Shown one piece after another: positions 50,415 through 61,149 of a stretch of DNA of 64,000 nucleotides. The stretch is taken from positions 23,390,043 through 23,454,042 of the forward strand of contig NW_025335317.1 in the NCBI RefSeq assembly GCF_004798865.1, in the 5' to 3' direction. The translations under genes and the position numbers were made by a program. This stretch comes from Varanus komodoensis. Lineage: Eukaryota > Chordata > Lepidosauria > Squamata > Varanidae. Numbering within the stretch: position 1 is the first letter of the stretch; each line of letters begins with the position of its first letter. The notes under the pieces are model-generated. The model was not told the DNA's origin. It saw only the letters and a list, made by a program, of their open reading frames with translations, and did not search any database.

Positions 50415-50610
50415 TCTTGAAGTCCGGGGTGAAATCCCTGGTTGGCTAAATAGATGACCAACAAGCCCAAAATCATCTCTCTGCTTACTCTACAGATTAG
50501 AAAGCCCAGGGTCAAAGTCTTGACTTGATTGGTTGGAAAGTCCAGAGTTAAGCCCATGGTTGGGTATACAGAAAGACCAGGGTCAGTTCCCTGGTTAGCT
50601 ATACAGATAT
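50415..50610 (+). repeat. Tandem array of T-arm-like units in A1CF intron 2
   Basis: Five related units begin at about 50420, 50463, 50502, 50538 and 50573 (spacing 43, 39, 36, 35). The best are AAGTCCGGGGTGAAATCCCT, AAGCCCAGGGTCAAAGTC, AAGTCCAGAGTTAAGCCCAT and AGACCAGGGTCAGTTCCCTG, each followed by GGTTGG- or GGTTAG-like linkers and TA(T/C)ACAGA. The core resembles the T arm and B box of a tRNA. The sequence before the first unit (CGCCTTAGTGGCTTAAGC) resembles an A box, so it may be a SINE head whose 3' half was amplified in place. Confidence 0.55.
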
Positions 50611-51834
50611 TAGGTTTCCTTGTGCAAGTCCTATCTCTCACCTTCACCACTGTTATGTAGTTCTTGGAAGGTTAAAGTATTACTGTTCTGCTTGGAGGAA
50701 GGATACATACAAGGATGTGTGAGGACTCACTCCAGTACAGTTCATTATCTCCGTACTGGCACCAATTCACTGTCGTACCAGTTGAGCCAGTATGTGGCCT
50801 ACCATCTATAGGGCAGACTGCCATTTGGTCACTATTCTTTAACCGCAATTGAAATTTGTGTAAATAAGCATCCAAAACCCATGGGGTTCTAGTAGGATTT
50901 ATGCAGATTCTGCTATTTGAACAAATGCTGATTTTATGTAAATTGATTGCAAAAGAAACTTCAAGTCCACCTGTTTCCAATCATGGCATCACATGGACTT
51001 GATGGGCAGGAAATCAGCTGAGCTCAGACAAACCTGCTTTCCCTAGAATAAATTGAAATCAAGTTGCAATGATTTACCAGTGAAGTGACCTGCTTTGAAG
51101 CACTTATCAGAGCTTGCCAATTTCTTAACTAAATTCTCTGCTTTTGGAAACCAAGGATACACACCGTGGTTAAGGATGAGTTCACACATGAGACTAAAAA
51201 TAACATTCAGTCTCAAACACTTCTAAGTGTTATACATTAGAAACAGAAATAGAATGAGAGAAGTCTTTCATTAAATGTAATTGTGGTATATGCATTTCCT
51301 TTTCATTTACAGTTAAGAGAATTTCAGCTATAGACATGTAACCCATATATGTTTAGTCAGAAAGAAGTCCTACAACACCTAGCATGCTGGGAGTTGAAGG
51401 ACTGTTTCCTGTCTAAATATGCCTCAGATGGCAAGCTAATACAGTTACAGACACTCCTTCACCCACATGGCTGGAACCAATGGCACATAGTTATACTAGT
51501 TTCCACAACTTTATATAAAAGATTTGAATACATTTTGCACATCTGGCAACTTGTGCCCAATGAAGTTCTGGACTATTGTTTCATGATGCAATAAATGTGT
51601 GCCACAGGATTCATTGCTGTTTTTCTTGTAGCAGACAATAACTATCTTTCTGTAACTATCCGATATAACATATTCTTAAAGCCTTTTATAAATGCACTGA
51701 AAAGGCCAGTAGTTAACCTGTTGTCAATGAAGTGCCACCTTCACTAAATTATGTTCATTCGGAAACTGGATTACTAATGTGGGGCTGCCTTTGAAAACAG
51801 TCCTAATTCAGAACAGGGTGTCACAGCTATGGAT

Positions 51835-52382
51835 GGGGATTGGCTCTCAGGAACATATCAAGTCAGTCCTTTATCAGCTGCACTGGCCGCCTGTTACAGT
51901 CTGGGCCCAATTCAAAGTGTTGACATAAACATGTAAAGCCCCAAATGGCTTGGGGCTGGGATATCTGAGGGAACACCTGTCTCCATAATCCCTACCTGAT
52001 CACTAAGATCTTAAGTGGAGCTCCTTCTCCATGAAGTGAGGGGGAAAATGACTAGGAGAAGTGTCTTTCCTGTAGTAGCACCCTACTTATGGAATATGTT
52101 CCCCTGGGAGGTGCACCTGGTGCCAACGAAACTTTCCTTTAAACCGGGAAAGCCTTGCATATTTTACAGGTGTTTTAGTGGCTGAACTGGTTTTAACACT
52201 GTTTTAACATTATTGCTACTTGCCTTGTTGTTTCTTCCTTGCATGATAGCCAGATTTGTACTGTTTTATTGGTTTTATTGTTTTTTTTACTGTTTTTATT
52301 TAATTGTCATTTTTATCATGCTTCTTATTGTTTTTATGTAAGCAGCTCAGGAAGCACTTTGGGCTATAGGCTGACATATAAA
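51835..52382 (+). mobile_element. L2 LINE 3' end, sense, in A1CF intron 2
   Basis: CAGCTGCACTGGCCGCCTGT, CCAATTCAAAGTGTTGAC, CCAAATGGCTTGGGGCTGGG, ATATCTGAGGGAACACCTGT and TTAACACTGTTTTAACATT are the conserved end of ORF2 and 3' UTR of reptile L2 elements. The end AAGCAGCTCAGGAAGCACTT, TGGGCTATAGG is the usual L2 tail region and runs into (AGT)n at 52385. The reading frame is lost. Confidence 0.75.
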
Positions 52383-52384
52383 AA

Positions 52385-52409
52385 GTAGTAGTAGTAGTAG
52401 TAGTAGTAA
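52385..52409. repeat. (AGT)8 microsatellite, L2 tail
   Basis: A perfect AGT run at the 3' terminus of the L2 fragment, then AATATTAATAATAATA. Confidence 0.9.
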
Positions 52410-52514
52410 TATTAATAATAATACAACCCACACCTAACCTACGGCCTGTTCTAGGGTTCAGTGAAAGTTGTTTAACCCTTGCACAACTGCAGCCACCTGA
52501 GCTTGGACAGCACA

Positions 52515-53770
52515 AGCTGGGGTTGCAGCCTGAATATGCAATACAATATGAACATAACGATCACAAAGCAAAGCACACACAAATGATAAAAACAGCTTCC
52601 ACGTCAACAGATGCCATTCAAGGCCATCTTGAATCAAGTGGATCTTTGCATGCTGGCAGAATGATAGAAAAAAAGGAGCAAACCCAGGGAATTTGGGAGG
52701 GAATTCCACAGCCTGAGCACACTCACCAAAACCACACTTCTGGACAGTCTCAAAAGATGGGCCTCTCCAAAAGATCTAAAGAACAGGGCAGGCTGGTATG
52801 AAAGTAGGTGGTCTTTCAGTTAGCCTGGTCACAAGCTGTATAGGCCTTCCTAACCTGTACATTGAGAAGCTGCTGTAACAATGGAGTCCCGGACTTCCTG
52901 CAATTGGCCCTGGACTGGCTGAAGTTTCTGAATAGGTTTCAAAGGAAAGCACACATAACATGAATTGCAGTAGTCCAAATGGAATGCAACCAAGGCATGC
53001 CTGACCACGACCAGATCAGACATCTCTAGGGACTGGTGTACAAGCCTCGGTATGCAAATATGCAATCCAGGAAAGGACTGAGTCCAAGAGTATTCCCAGA
53101 CTGTGAGCCTGAATCATCGGGAGTGTATAGCCCCATCTAGCCCAAGTTGAGTCCATATTCCCTGATCTGCATTTCAACTAATCCAAAGCCCCTCTTTCTT
53201 GTCTGGAAGCTTCAAATTGTTTGCCATGATCCAGCACATTACTAATATCAGACCCCAATTTAGTAGCTGAATGGATATTGGTGAATGGGTGAACAGAAGG
53301 AAAATTCATTATTGCCAACATACTGGTGCTACTGAACCCAAAACTCTAGACAATTTCTTCTAGCAGTTTCATGTACATGTTAAGTAGCATGAAAGATAAG
53401 ACGGGCACAGGCCAATGGTGAACATGAATCCTCCAGCACCAGCTTCTGAGAAGACCTGAGTAGTCCTATTTTAAAAAGGTACCTCAGAGATATGTCTTGG
53501 GTGATGGCATTGAAAGCTGCCAAAAGATCCAGGGGCACAGTCCCCCTGACCAGTTCCAGGCATGGCTTGAATACCAAGATAATCAAAGCAGTCTCTGCCT
53601 CATAACAAGGCCTCAAGCAAGCCCAAGATGGTTCTAGTAATCCATTTCCTCCAGAACTCTCTGGACCTGAGAAGCCACCATATGTTCCATCATTTGCCTG
53701 AGAATGGAATATTGGATATATTGTCCATAAACTTACTGCTAAGATTTTATTGGTGGCTTGCTTGTAGGTC
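52515..53770 (-). mobile_element. L2 LINE fragment, antisense, in A1CF intron 2
   Basis: On the minus strand the frame near 53400-53610 reads GTVPLDLLAAFNAITQD, the decayed first catalytic block of L2 reverse transcriptase (family form LLDLSAAFDTIDH). The rest of the + strand text, such as TGAATTGCAGTAGTCCAAAT and GTTTCATGTACATGTTAAGT, is the usual antisense L2 wording. The catalytic Asp after AAF is replaced by Asn and stops are frequent. It faces the L2 fragment ending at 52410, tail to tail. Confidence 0.7.
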
Positions 53771-54203
53771 TGGTTGTCAAGGTGTTATGGTGGAATTTTC
53801 AACCAGGGCATTAGCTCCTTTGATTTTGAACAATATAAATAATGATATAAAGTGTGCGCATTGTGGGGTGGGGGATTCTAGGATAGCACTATAAATTCAC
53901 TTTGGAGTCACAGCAACAGGGACTTAAAACCTGGAATAGGTGGTATTAAATGAATAATATTCCAGGAACACTACTGAGAGACATGTCACAAAACTGAAAG
54001 CAAGTAATGGTGTATCTGCAAAGCAAATTTTATGGAAATGCTCACATATAATAGATATCAAAAGCATTTTGGCCACAAATTGATCCTTTTCAGTGATCAA
54101 ATAATATCATGATTACCATTTCTTAGATATGCGTGTAGAAAAAGCTGAAGCTTTCTTCTCACAGTAATCTTCTGAATAAAATCAAGCAATGATAGTATTA
54201 TAT

Positions 54204-54256
54204 TGTATTGCAATATAATAGCCTATAATGATGTAATATAATATAATATAATAGTA
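54204..54256. repeat. AT-rich (TATAA)n region
   Basis: Repeated TATAA/ATAAT words with short palindromes, in A1CF intron 2. Confidence 0.7.
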
Positions 54257-56653
54257 TTTATTTATTTAAAATAGTTCTACCCTGTCCTATATGAAAATCA
54301 TTATTATAAAATAATGTTATAATTTAAGAACCATCTCATACCCTTATCCAAGGTGAGAAGAATGTTACTAAGAGAGCCGGGTCTGGTCAAGAGCCGCAGC
54401 CACTATCACGGTGAGGTCCTGCACATCCAAATCCACCACTTCAGCACGGAGAAGTGGAGATGCAAGATGCGGGTGCCCACTTCCACCAAGATTCTTCCTC
54501 AGTGCTTGGCTTGCCTTGTTTTCATCTGCAGCCTGTTCTCGTTTGAACAAGTGGCGAGTAGTGTGCATTTCAACGCATGTGCATTTCCCCCATTGATTAA
54601 ATGTGAAAATGTGTGGGGTTTTGCTTTGTTGGCAACATGTGCACTAGAAAGAGCACATTTTTTTCCAGAAAATATGCATTTTTCAAAAGTGGTCACAATA
54701 TGGGAACATATGAATATGTATCCCCCTCCAAAAATGTATTTACATTTGTGTTTGGGTTCATCCACAGGGCAAGTTCCCATGATTTGCAACCTAAAATGAA
54801 ATTATCTTATATTGCTAGTAGTAAGATAATTCCATATTATTATTATCATCCTTTGGAAAGGGTGTTCCATTTCTGCTTATCAGTGCCAGGACATGCCGTT
54901 TCTTGCAGGCGAGTTTGTCATCACAGAATCTTTGTAGAGTGAGCTCTATTCACATGAATTAATAGAATTCTGTCCTGAGAGAACATTCTTATAGTCTTTT
55001 TCACATCATTACTTCCATTAACATCAGTGAAACCATTTGTGATAGTAATGCCTAGAGGAGCAAGCCTTGGTAAGAGCGGTCAAAGGATTTTGCAAAGAGA
55101 CAAATCCATTAAAAAGCCAAGCTGGTCATGCGTTCATAAAGGAAATCTGACAAGTCATCAACTGCAGTGTGTTTGCTGCACTGCCCGAAAGCAAGCCAAA
55201 AACTACAGCTGCTGATTATGCCTTGTGTTTGCGAGGAAACGTAACAGCACATTAGTGCCATGTTTATTGTGATCTCCAAGTCCTGCAGCTCAATGGCATC
55301 ATGGCAGCAGCGACACACAAGACGTAGCAAACAGGAGACCAAGGTTTGCAGAAGTGAAAAAAAGTATTTAGGGAGGAATCCTAAAGGCTCAGGGGACCCC
55401 AAATAACCTAATGAGGACTGAGCATGCTCAGTAGGCATGGAATGTGGATGAAGGGATAGGAAGGGAACAAAATGGAAAAGTTGGGGAATGGAATCGAGTT
55501 CAGTCGGTGTATGGAATGGCAACAAATGGTTGCACCATAGATTAGCATGATATTGGCAGTTTTATTTCCTCATTCTTTCCTATTTATGCTCAGTGTGAAA
55601 TTTGTCTTTTTTACAGCCACCATGCACTGGACTGACATTGTTATCAAGCCACCTAGCACACTGCTAACCTCTTTCTGTCAGTTGCTGCTAGCTCAGATCC
55701 CATCAGCTTATACCCAACACTGGGCTTCTTTGCTCCAACTTCCATCACTTTACAACACCTGGCACCTCCATTTTACTAACCTTAAGAATATGAACAGGAA
55801 GTAATTCCCATAAGTAAAAGCAAAGGATATGTTTTGAACCAATCTTTGAACACAAGTTGATATAGATAAATGTGGAGTGACCGTACAAAATGTACCATTT
55901 GAACTGAGGTTCTGACTGAACCAAATGCCCAGGCATATCTGCATCATGAAGGAGGATGAAGAGAAGTACTCACACAAGTAATCTCTTTTCGCTCCTTCCA
56001 TTTGTCCAAAGAACTCCCAGTATTGCACTCTCAGGCTATGACTGAGCCCAGCATGAATGTAAAAGCATTCTTGGTCACACAGCACAGCACTCTATGATTA
56101 AACAACAGCCTGTGCTCAAGCCAGGCTCATCCCACACTCTGGACTGTCATGTTGTGTGAACCCAATCAATACATTTCATTGAAGTGAGCTGTGCTGAGCT
56201 GAGTTTCTGCCATGTAATTTGGCTGTGAGTGATGTGGAAGCTTTTGAACCTATAAACAGAAATAGGATTTTAAAAGAAAAAAAGAAAGAAAGAATTGTAA
56301 GTCATCATTGTTTATATTTAAATGGGTGCACTTTGAGATACCTGAGACAAGCACAGAAACTCAATGCATTATCAGAGTATGTTGACAGAGGTCATTTACC
56401 TTGATAACAAGCTTAGCATGGGCTGGACTTTGACATATGCTGCTTCTTTTTATTTCAACTTTGTACATGGGTCAGAAAGCAGATCTGAAGTAAAATATAC
56501 TCAGATTTATGCTCAGGGACAATGATCAAGCTACCCCGTAGGGAAACAGGCACACAGGCAGAGTTGCAAGAGCAGTGGGGCTTTGTCCAGAGACCTTCTG
56601 TGAAAACTTCCCTTTCCTAGCATGTTTACAGAGCTTATCCTTTATTTTCACAG

Positions 56654-56784
56654 ATTGGCAAAATCTATGAAATGCGGATGATGATGGACTTCAATGGAAA
56701 CAACAGGGGATATGCTTTTGTAACGTTCTCCAACAAACAGGAGGCCAAGAATGCAATCAAGCAACTGAACAATTATGAAATCAG
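56654..56784 (+). CDS. A1CF: A1CF coding exon 3 (rest of RRM1)
   Basis: This exon encodes [20 protein letters not shown] through NNYEIR. The frame is open and in phase with exon 2. It contains the RNP1 strand NRGYAFVTF, whose aromatic residues stack on RNA bases in RRMs, and the second helix, [15 protein letters not shown]. The acceptor is TTTTCACAG and the donor CAG|GTAAGC. The exon ends after two bases of the Arg codon (phase 2), which the next exon completes. Confidence 0.96.
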
Positions 56785-57062
56785 GTAAGCCTAGTTAGCT
56801 TATTTTGATTTAGTGGATTTGTGTCCCACTTTTTGACTGATGTTCTGAAATTGGTTCCTAATATTAAAGCATGCTACAAACTTTGCTCTTAAAACACATT
56901 TCTCCCCACAGGGCAGTTGCTTGTAGGTGACCCTGTGATGTACAGATACTTCGGCTGCCCTCCTTCCCCAAGAACAGTGGCATTATATAACTAAGAGTCA
57001 AACCAAATTAGAAAAGCAGTTTCCTTCCCCAGAAATTGTAGATATTTCCGTATTAATTGGTT

Positions 57063-59330
57063 TCTATTATTTATTTACTTTATTTCTATACCACCCATAG
57101 CTGGAGCTTACTAGGTAGTTTACAGTGAAGTATAAAAACAATAAAATAAAATATATAAAAACATTAACATGAATTTTAAAATAATATAAAGAATATTAAA
57201 ATACAATTTAAAAAAACTTGGCCAGGAATAAAAGGCACCTGACTAAATTTATCTGGCCCCAGAATGACCAAGGAGGTATTTATATACCTCTGCAAAGAGG
57301 GTTGTCTTAACCTGGAGCTGAAAAGATGGCAAATTTGGTGCCAGGCAGGACACAGCAGGGAGGATGGTCCCGAGATGGGGGCCGCCACAGAAAAGGTCCT
57401 CTTCTGAGTTGCCACCCTCTGAGCCTCTTGAGGAAGGACCCAGAGGTTGAACATAGTGTCTGAGTAGATTGGGTTTGGAAGAGGCATGACAACAGATACT
57501 GTGGTACCGAGCTATGTATGGCTTTACAGGTTAAGACCAGCACTTTGAATTTGGACCAAAAGCATACAGGCAGCCAGTGCAGGAAGCCAGAACCACCTTT
57601 TGGACCTCCAGGTCCCAGTTATTAATCTGGACAGTCCCACATAGAATGTGTTGCAGTAATCCAATTTAGAGATGATCAGAAGACAAATTCCTGACCAGGC
57701 TGTCCCTGTCCAGGTAGGGATGCCACTAGACATCTGAAGTCACCTGAGCTTCATGTGACAAAGATGGATCAAGGCGCACCCTCATGCTATGAACCTCCTC
57801 CTTCAGGGGGAGTGCGACCCTATCTGGAACAGGCTGAACACTCCCCATCAGGTCAAAGGAATCACTCACAAACAGCATCTCAGTCTTGTCTGTATTGAAT
57901 TCAGCCTGTTAATGCTCATGCAGTCCATTATTGAAGCCAGACACTGGTTTGGCACATCCACAGCCTCACCAGTGATGAAAAGGACAAATAGAGCTGCGTG
58001 TCATGAACGTACTGGTGGCAACACACTCCAAAATCCCAGATGACCCCACTCAGCAGTCTTGTGTAGACATTAAATAATATGGGGGACAGAACAGACCCCT
58101 GAGGGACTCCATGCTGAAGAATCCACTGGGCTGACCAGTATTTACCAAGTCTCAATTCCCCTTCTTGCACCCAGCACATCTCATCATACAGGGCAACCAA
58201 GGCTGTGCCAAAACCAGGCCTGAGCCCCAGTAGAAGTGAATCCAGATGATCAGTTTCATCCAAGAGTGCCTGGAGTTGATTGGCAACCACCCTCTCTAGG
58301 ACCTTGCCCAGGAAAGGAGTAGTCACTCCCAAATTTTCTGGGTCAAGGGGGCGTTTCTTGAGAAGTGGTCTCACCACCACCTCTTTAAGGCAGCATGGGA
58401 GCACTCCCTCTTGCACAGAGGCACTGATCACCTCCCTGACTTAGCCAGTCCTTCCTTCCTTTCTGGCTGTTATAAGCCAGGAGGGGCCAGGCACCAGAAC
58501 AGAGGTAGCTGCGTGAACCTGTCCACATCCTCAAGCTGAAAAACAGCCAATAAAAATTGGACAAGACCGTGCTCTGGATAGCTCCATCAATTTCAGTGCT
58601 GTAACTCTGGAGTGTCAGGGGTTATCACTGGAGTCCATATCCTGGTGGGTGCAACAGATTTTTTCCTGGAAGTTCCCAGAGAGTAGTTTCAGCATGCCAG
58701 AGATGGTCCCAAGGTATCTCTGGGGTCAGAGTGTATGGAGCCCTGGACAACCTTGAAAAGCTCTGCTGGGTGGCAAAGTGAGGACTGGATAGAGGCAGTG
58801 ATATATACCCAATTGTACTCACATGCCAGGTTTCTGTTCCATTCAGAACAGGAGTTTTGCACCTGTTCTCCGAGAACAGGAGTTCTCCAAGCGGTCTCTT
58901 GACTTGTTTCAACACTCTCAGCTCTGGAGTACACCATGGGACTATATGAGCTCTACAACAGGGAGGGTGCTTAGGAGCGACTGTGGCAACCGCCCAGGTC
59001 ATTCCTGTATTCCAAACAGCGGCCAAAGCTCTGACGGGGCAGCCAGCAGCCGTGTCCGCCAGAAAACCCCCCAGAGCCCTGCGCATGGTGATCATAGCAC
59101 GATTCTCCATGCCAGCCCACCCAGACGCACCCAGCATAGCAAGAGTATATGTCAGGGATCGGGAATGGAAAGGCACTGGGCCCATTCACGCGAAGGGCCA
59201 CAGTTCAGAGCCAAAGGCAAGAAGCTATATGAGGAGAGTGGCGTTTGTTGTGCACGGATTTTCCAGAAGGCCACCTGGGGAGTGTTAGAAGTTAGCCTCT
59301 GTCTCAGTTCTCATATCCACAAACAGAATT
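57063..59330 (-). mobile_element. L2 LINE, antisense, filling A1CF intron 3
   Basis: Read on the minus strand. The 59185-58625 frame (186 codons) holds AHIVPWCTPELRVLKQVKRP, typical of the segment between endonuclease and reverse transcriptase. The 58431-57928 frame (167 codons) holds RPLLKKRPLDPENLG, PFLGKVLERVVANQLQALLD, GVPQGSVLSPILFNVY and CHQYVHDTQLYLSFSS. The last block should be YADDTQLY, so the second catalytic pair is damaged (VHD). The first catalytic block, around LDLSAAFDT, is missing between ALVALYDE and the next block. The 3' tail is at about 57063-57180. It is the longest LINE in the window, 5'-truncated, non-functional and opposite to the gene. Confidence 0.85.
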
Positions 59331-59744
59331 GGTGTCTAGGACTTTACTGTTAGGATAAGGATGAAATTATGACACCTAATTGAAAGTAAGTGCTTTAAGA
59401 ATTTATTATAACTGGAAAATACATGCACAATAGTTATGTATAACAAATCCTGATTAATTTGTTGTAGAAAAACTGCACTTAAATATATAAGTGGGAATAA
59501 CTTGTATAAGCAAAATTTTAATAACCCCATTAATATAGAGATAGATCCCCACCTTCACACATCTAAATCTGATGATAAGCAATTTCGGAAGCCCCTTATA
59601 TTTTAAGGGCTGGTTTGCATAACATTCAGCTTTTCCTAAGCTGTTTGGAGAGTCTGATGTGGCGGTGAAATGTCTAAACTGTGATATTTTCTTACAGAAC
59701 TAAGCCTGTTTCACCACAAAAATGGAACTGTTCTTTGTATGCAG

Positions 59745-59983
59745 GAATGGTCGGCTCCTAGGGGTTTGTGCCAGTGTAGACAACTGCCGTTTATTTGTAG
59801 GAGGAATTCCTAAAACCAAGAAAAGGGAAGAAATTTTAGTAGAGATGAGGAAAGTTACAGATGGTGTTGTTGATGTCATCGTGTATCCCAGTGCAGCTGA
59901 TAAAGCAAAAAACCGTGGATTCGCTTTTGTGGAATATGAAAGTCATCGGGCTGCAGCCATGGCAAGACGGAAACTGTTACCGG
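59745..59983 (+). CDS. A1CF: A1CF coding exon 4 (RRM2)
   Basis: This exon completes the split Arg codon and encodes [20 protein letters not shown] through ARRKLLPG, covering nearly all of RRM2. RNP2 is LFVGGI and RNP1 is NRGFAFVEY. The KTKKREEIL helix and the [12 protein letters not shown] helix are as in the A1CF/RBM47 family. The acceptor chosen is TTGTATGCAG, ending at 59744, because only this site keeps the frame and the family sequence [10 protein letters not shown]. Another acceptor-like TTTTCTTACAG ends 47 bases upstream. The donor is CCGG|GTAATG, splitting a Gly codon after its first base. An apparent frame starting at 59722 crosses the splice site and is not a real start. Confidence 0.96.
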
Positions 59984-60564
59984 GTAATGGGCCTAAATTA
60001 TTGTAATATTCTAGTATTCGGAATAAAAAGGGAACTTAGGTGGCCAAAACTCCAGAATGGACACAACCAGATATACTGTGACCAGCATGTGTGTGTGAGA
60101 GACTTAAGGGAACACAATCCAGTGTTGGGACATATTTCCCCTCAGGCTCTGGATTGGCCATATATTCCACGAAGCCTCTGGACTGGATTGGTAGCATTCG
60201 CATGTGCCCATAGTTCCATGGAACAGCTCCCTGTAATCTAACCAATGGAAGAAGCATGTTCACAATCACATAGCCCTGCAGTGACAATCCAGGGCATTAT
60301 CTGGGCAACTTTCCATGCAGCTGCTTGGCCTTGGGGCCAAGATGTCAAGAAAATATCAGGAAAAACTACCAAGTGCAACTGAACATGAACAGGAATCTAA
60401 TAGGTCTGAGCATCTCTGTAGCAAAGTACAAATTCATTTTTGACACACATCTCCATAAAGCCCTCTTTCCTCCCCCTTTTTCCCAAACCAGTGAGTAATT
60501 ATATTTATATGAATTATATAATAGAAATATATTAATTAATTCTAGGATTCCGATTACTTCACAG

Positions 60565-60729
60565 GAAGGATCCAGTTATGGGGACATCCTATAGCTGTAG
60601 ACTGGGCAGAACCTGAGGTTGAGGTTGATGAAGATACAATGTCATCAGTTAAAATCCTCTATGTGAGGAACCTTATGCTATCGACCACTGAAGAGACAAT
60701 TGAAAAAGAATTCAACAATGTTAAACCAG
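60565..60729 (+). CDS. A1CF: A1CF coding exon 5 (start of RRM3)
   Basis: This exon encodes [20 protein letters not shown] through FNNVKPG. It has the linker between RRM2 and RRM3 and the RNP2 strand of RRM3, ILYVRNL. Its RNP1 (DYAFVHF in the family) would be in the next exon, which I do not find before 64000. The acceptor is ATTACTTCACAG and the donor CCAG|GTAACA (phase 1). I read [12 protein letters not shown] where I recall [12 protein letters not shown] in human, and [11 protein letters not shown] where I recall STSEEMIEKEF, consistent with a diverged orthologue. Confidence 0.95.
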
Positions 60730-61149
60730 GTAACAAAAAGGAAAAAGGGCAGCTTCTTCAGTTTGTCAGCAAACCATTAGAGGGTGCATAATAAACTGGA
60801 AAAATTTAATTCTGGGTGAAATATTTTTAACATTTGGGAATGCAAGGAAAGAGATGATGCAGCAGTTTTATTTTCATGAAAGTTTTGATTTTTTTTCACA
60901 ACTTAGATGCAACCGTGGGAATGCTAGTCGCTCCCCACCAAGATATAAGGCTAAATACTTGGAAAGCCTTTGTCTTTATATATGATAAAAAGATTTTTAA
61001 AGTAATCATAATAAAATACATTTCCTAATATTGGTGAAAGAAACTCAAAATAAATATGTTTCATGGGACAAACTGGCAGTGGCCATCAGTGAGGGCTGAT
61101 AAGTGCTTTTTCATCTTCTTGTCTCCTAAAGGTAGTGGTGAAGGACTAT

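Larger units (their letters stand above)
48417..60729 (+). other. A1CF: A1CF gene, 5' part (partial, runs off right edge)
   Basis: Five exons on the + strand join in phase into 256 codons that I recognise as the N-terminal half of APOBEC1 complementation factor, an hnRNP-like protein. In mammals it binds apolipoprotein B mRNA next to the edited cytidine, docks APOBEC1 and shuttles between nucleus and cytoplasm, mainly in liver, intestine and kidney. The exons encode the N-terminal tail, RRM1, RRM2 and the first part of RRM3. The family length is about 590 residues, so roughly 56% of the protein, including the rest of RRM3 and the C-terminal region, lies beyond position 64000. Introns are 1429, 6528, 2960 and 581 bp, then more than 3.2 kb. 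All junctions use GT-AG. RBM47 and RBM46 are the closest paralogues; the wording of exons 1 and 3-5 fits A1CF better. Confidence 0.96.

Noticed and set aside
54353-54799. A 148-codon + strand frame in A1CF intron 2
   Set aside because: Composition is intron-like, no domain is recognisable and overlapping frames on both strands are equally long.
58823-59353. A 176-codon + strand frame
   Set aside because: It is the reverse side of the antisense L2 reading frame; the minus strand carries the recognisable LINE protein.
59722-60006. A 94-codon frame starting at 59722 as a short independent protein
   Set aside because: It begins inside intron 3, crosses the exon 4 acceptor and ends in intron 4. 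The real coding part is the A1CF exon 59745-59983.
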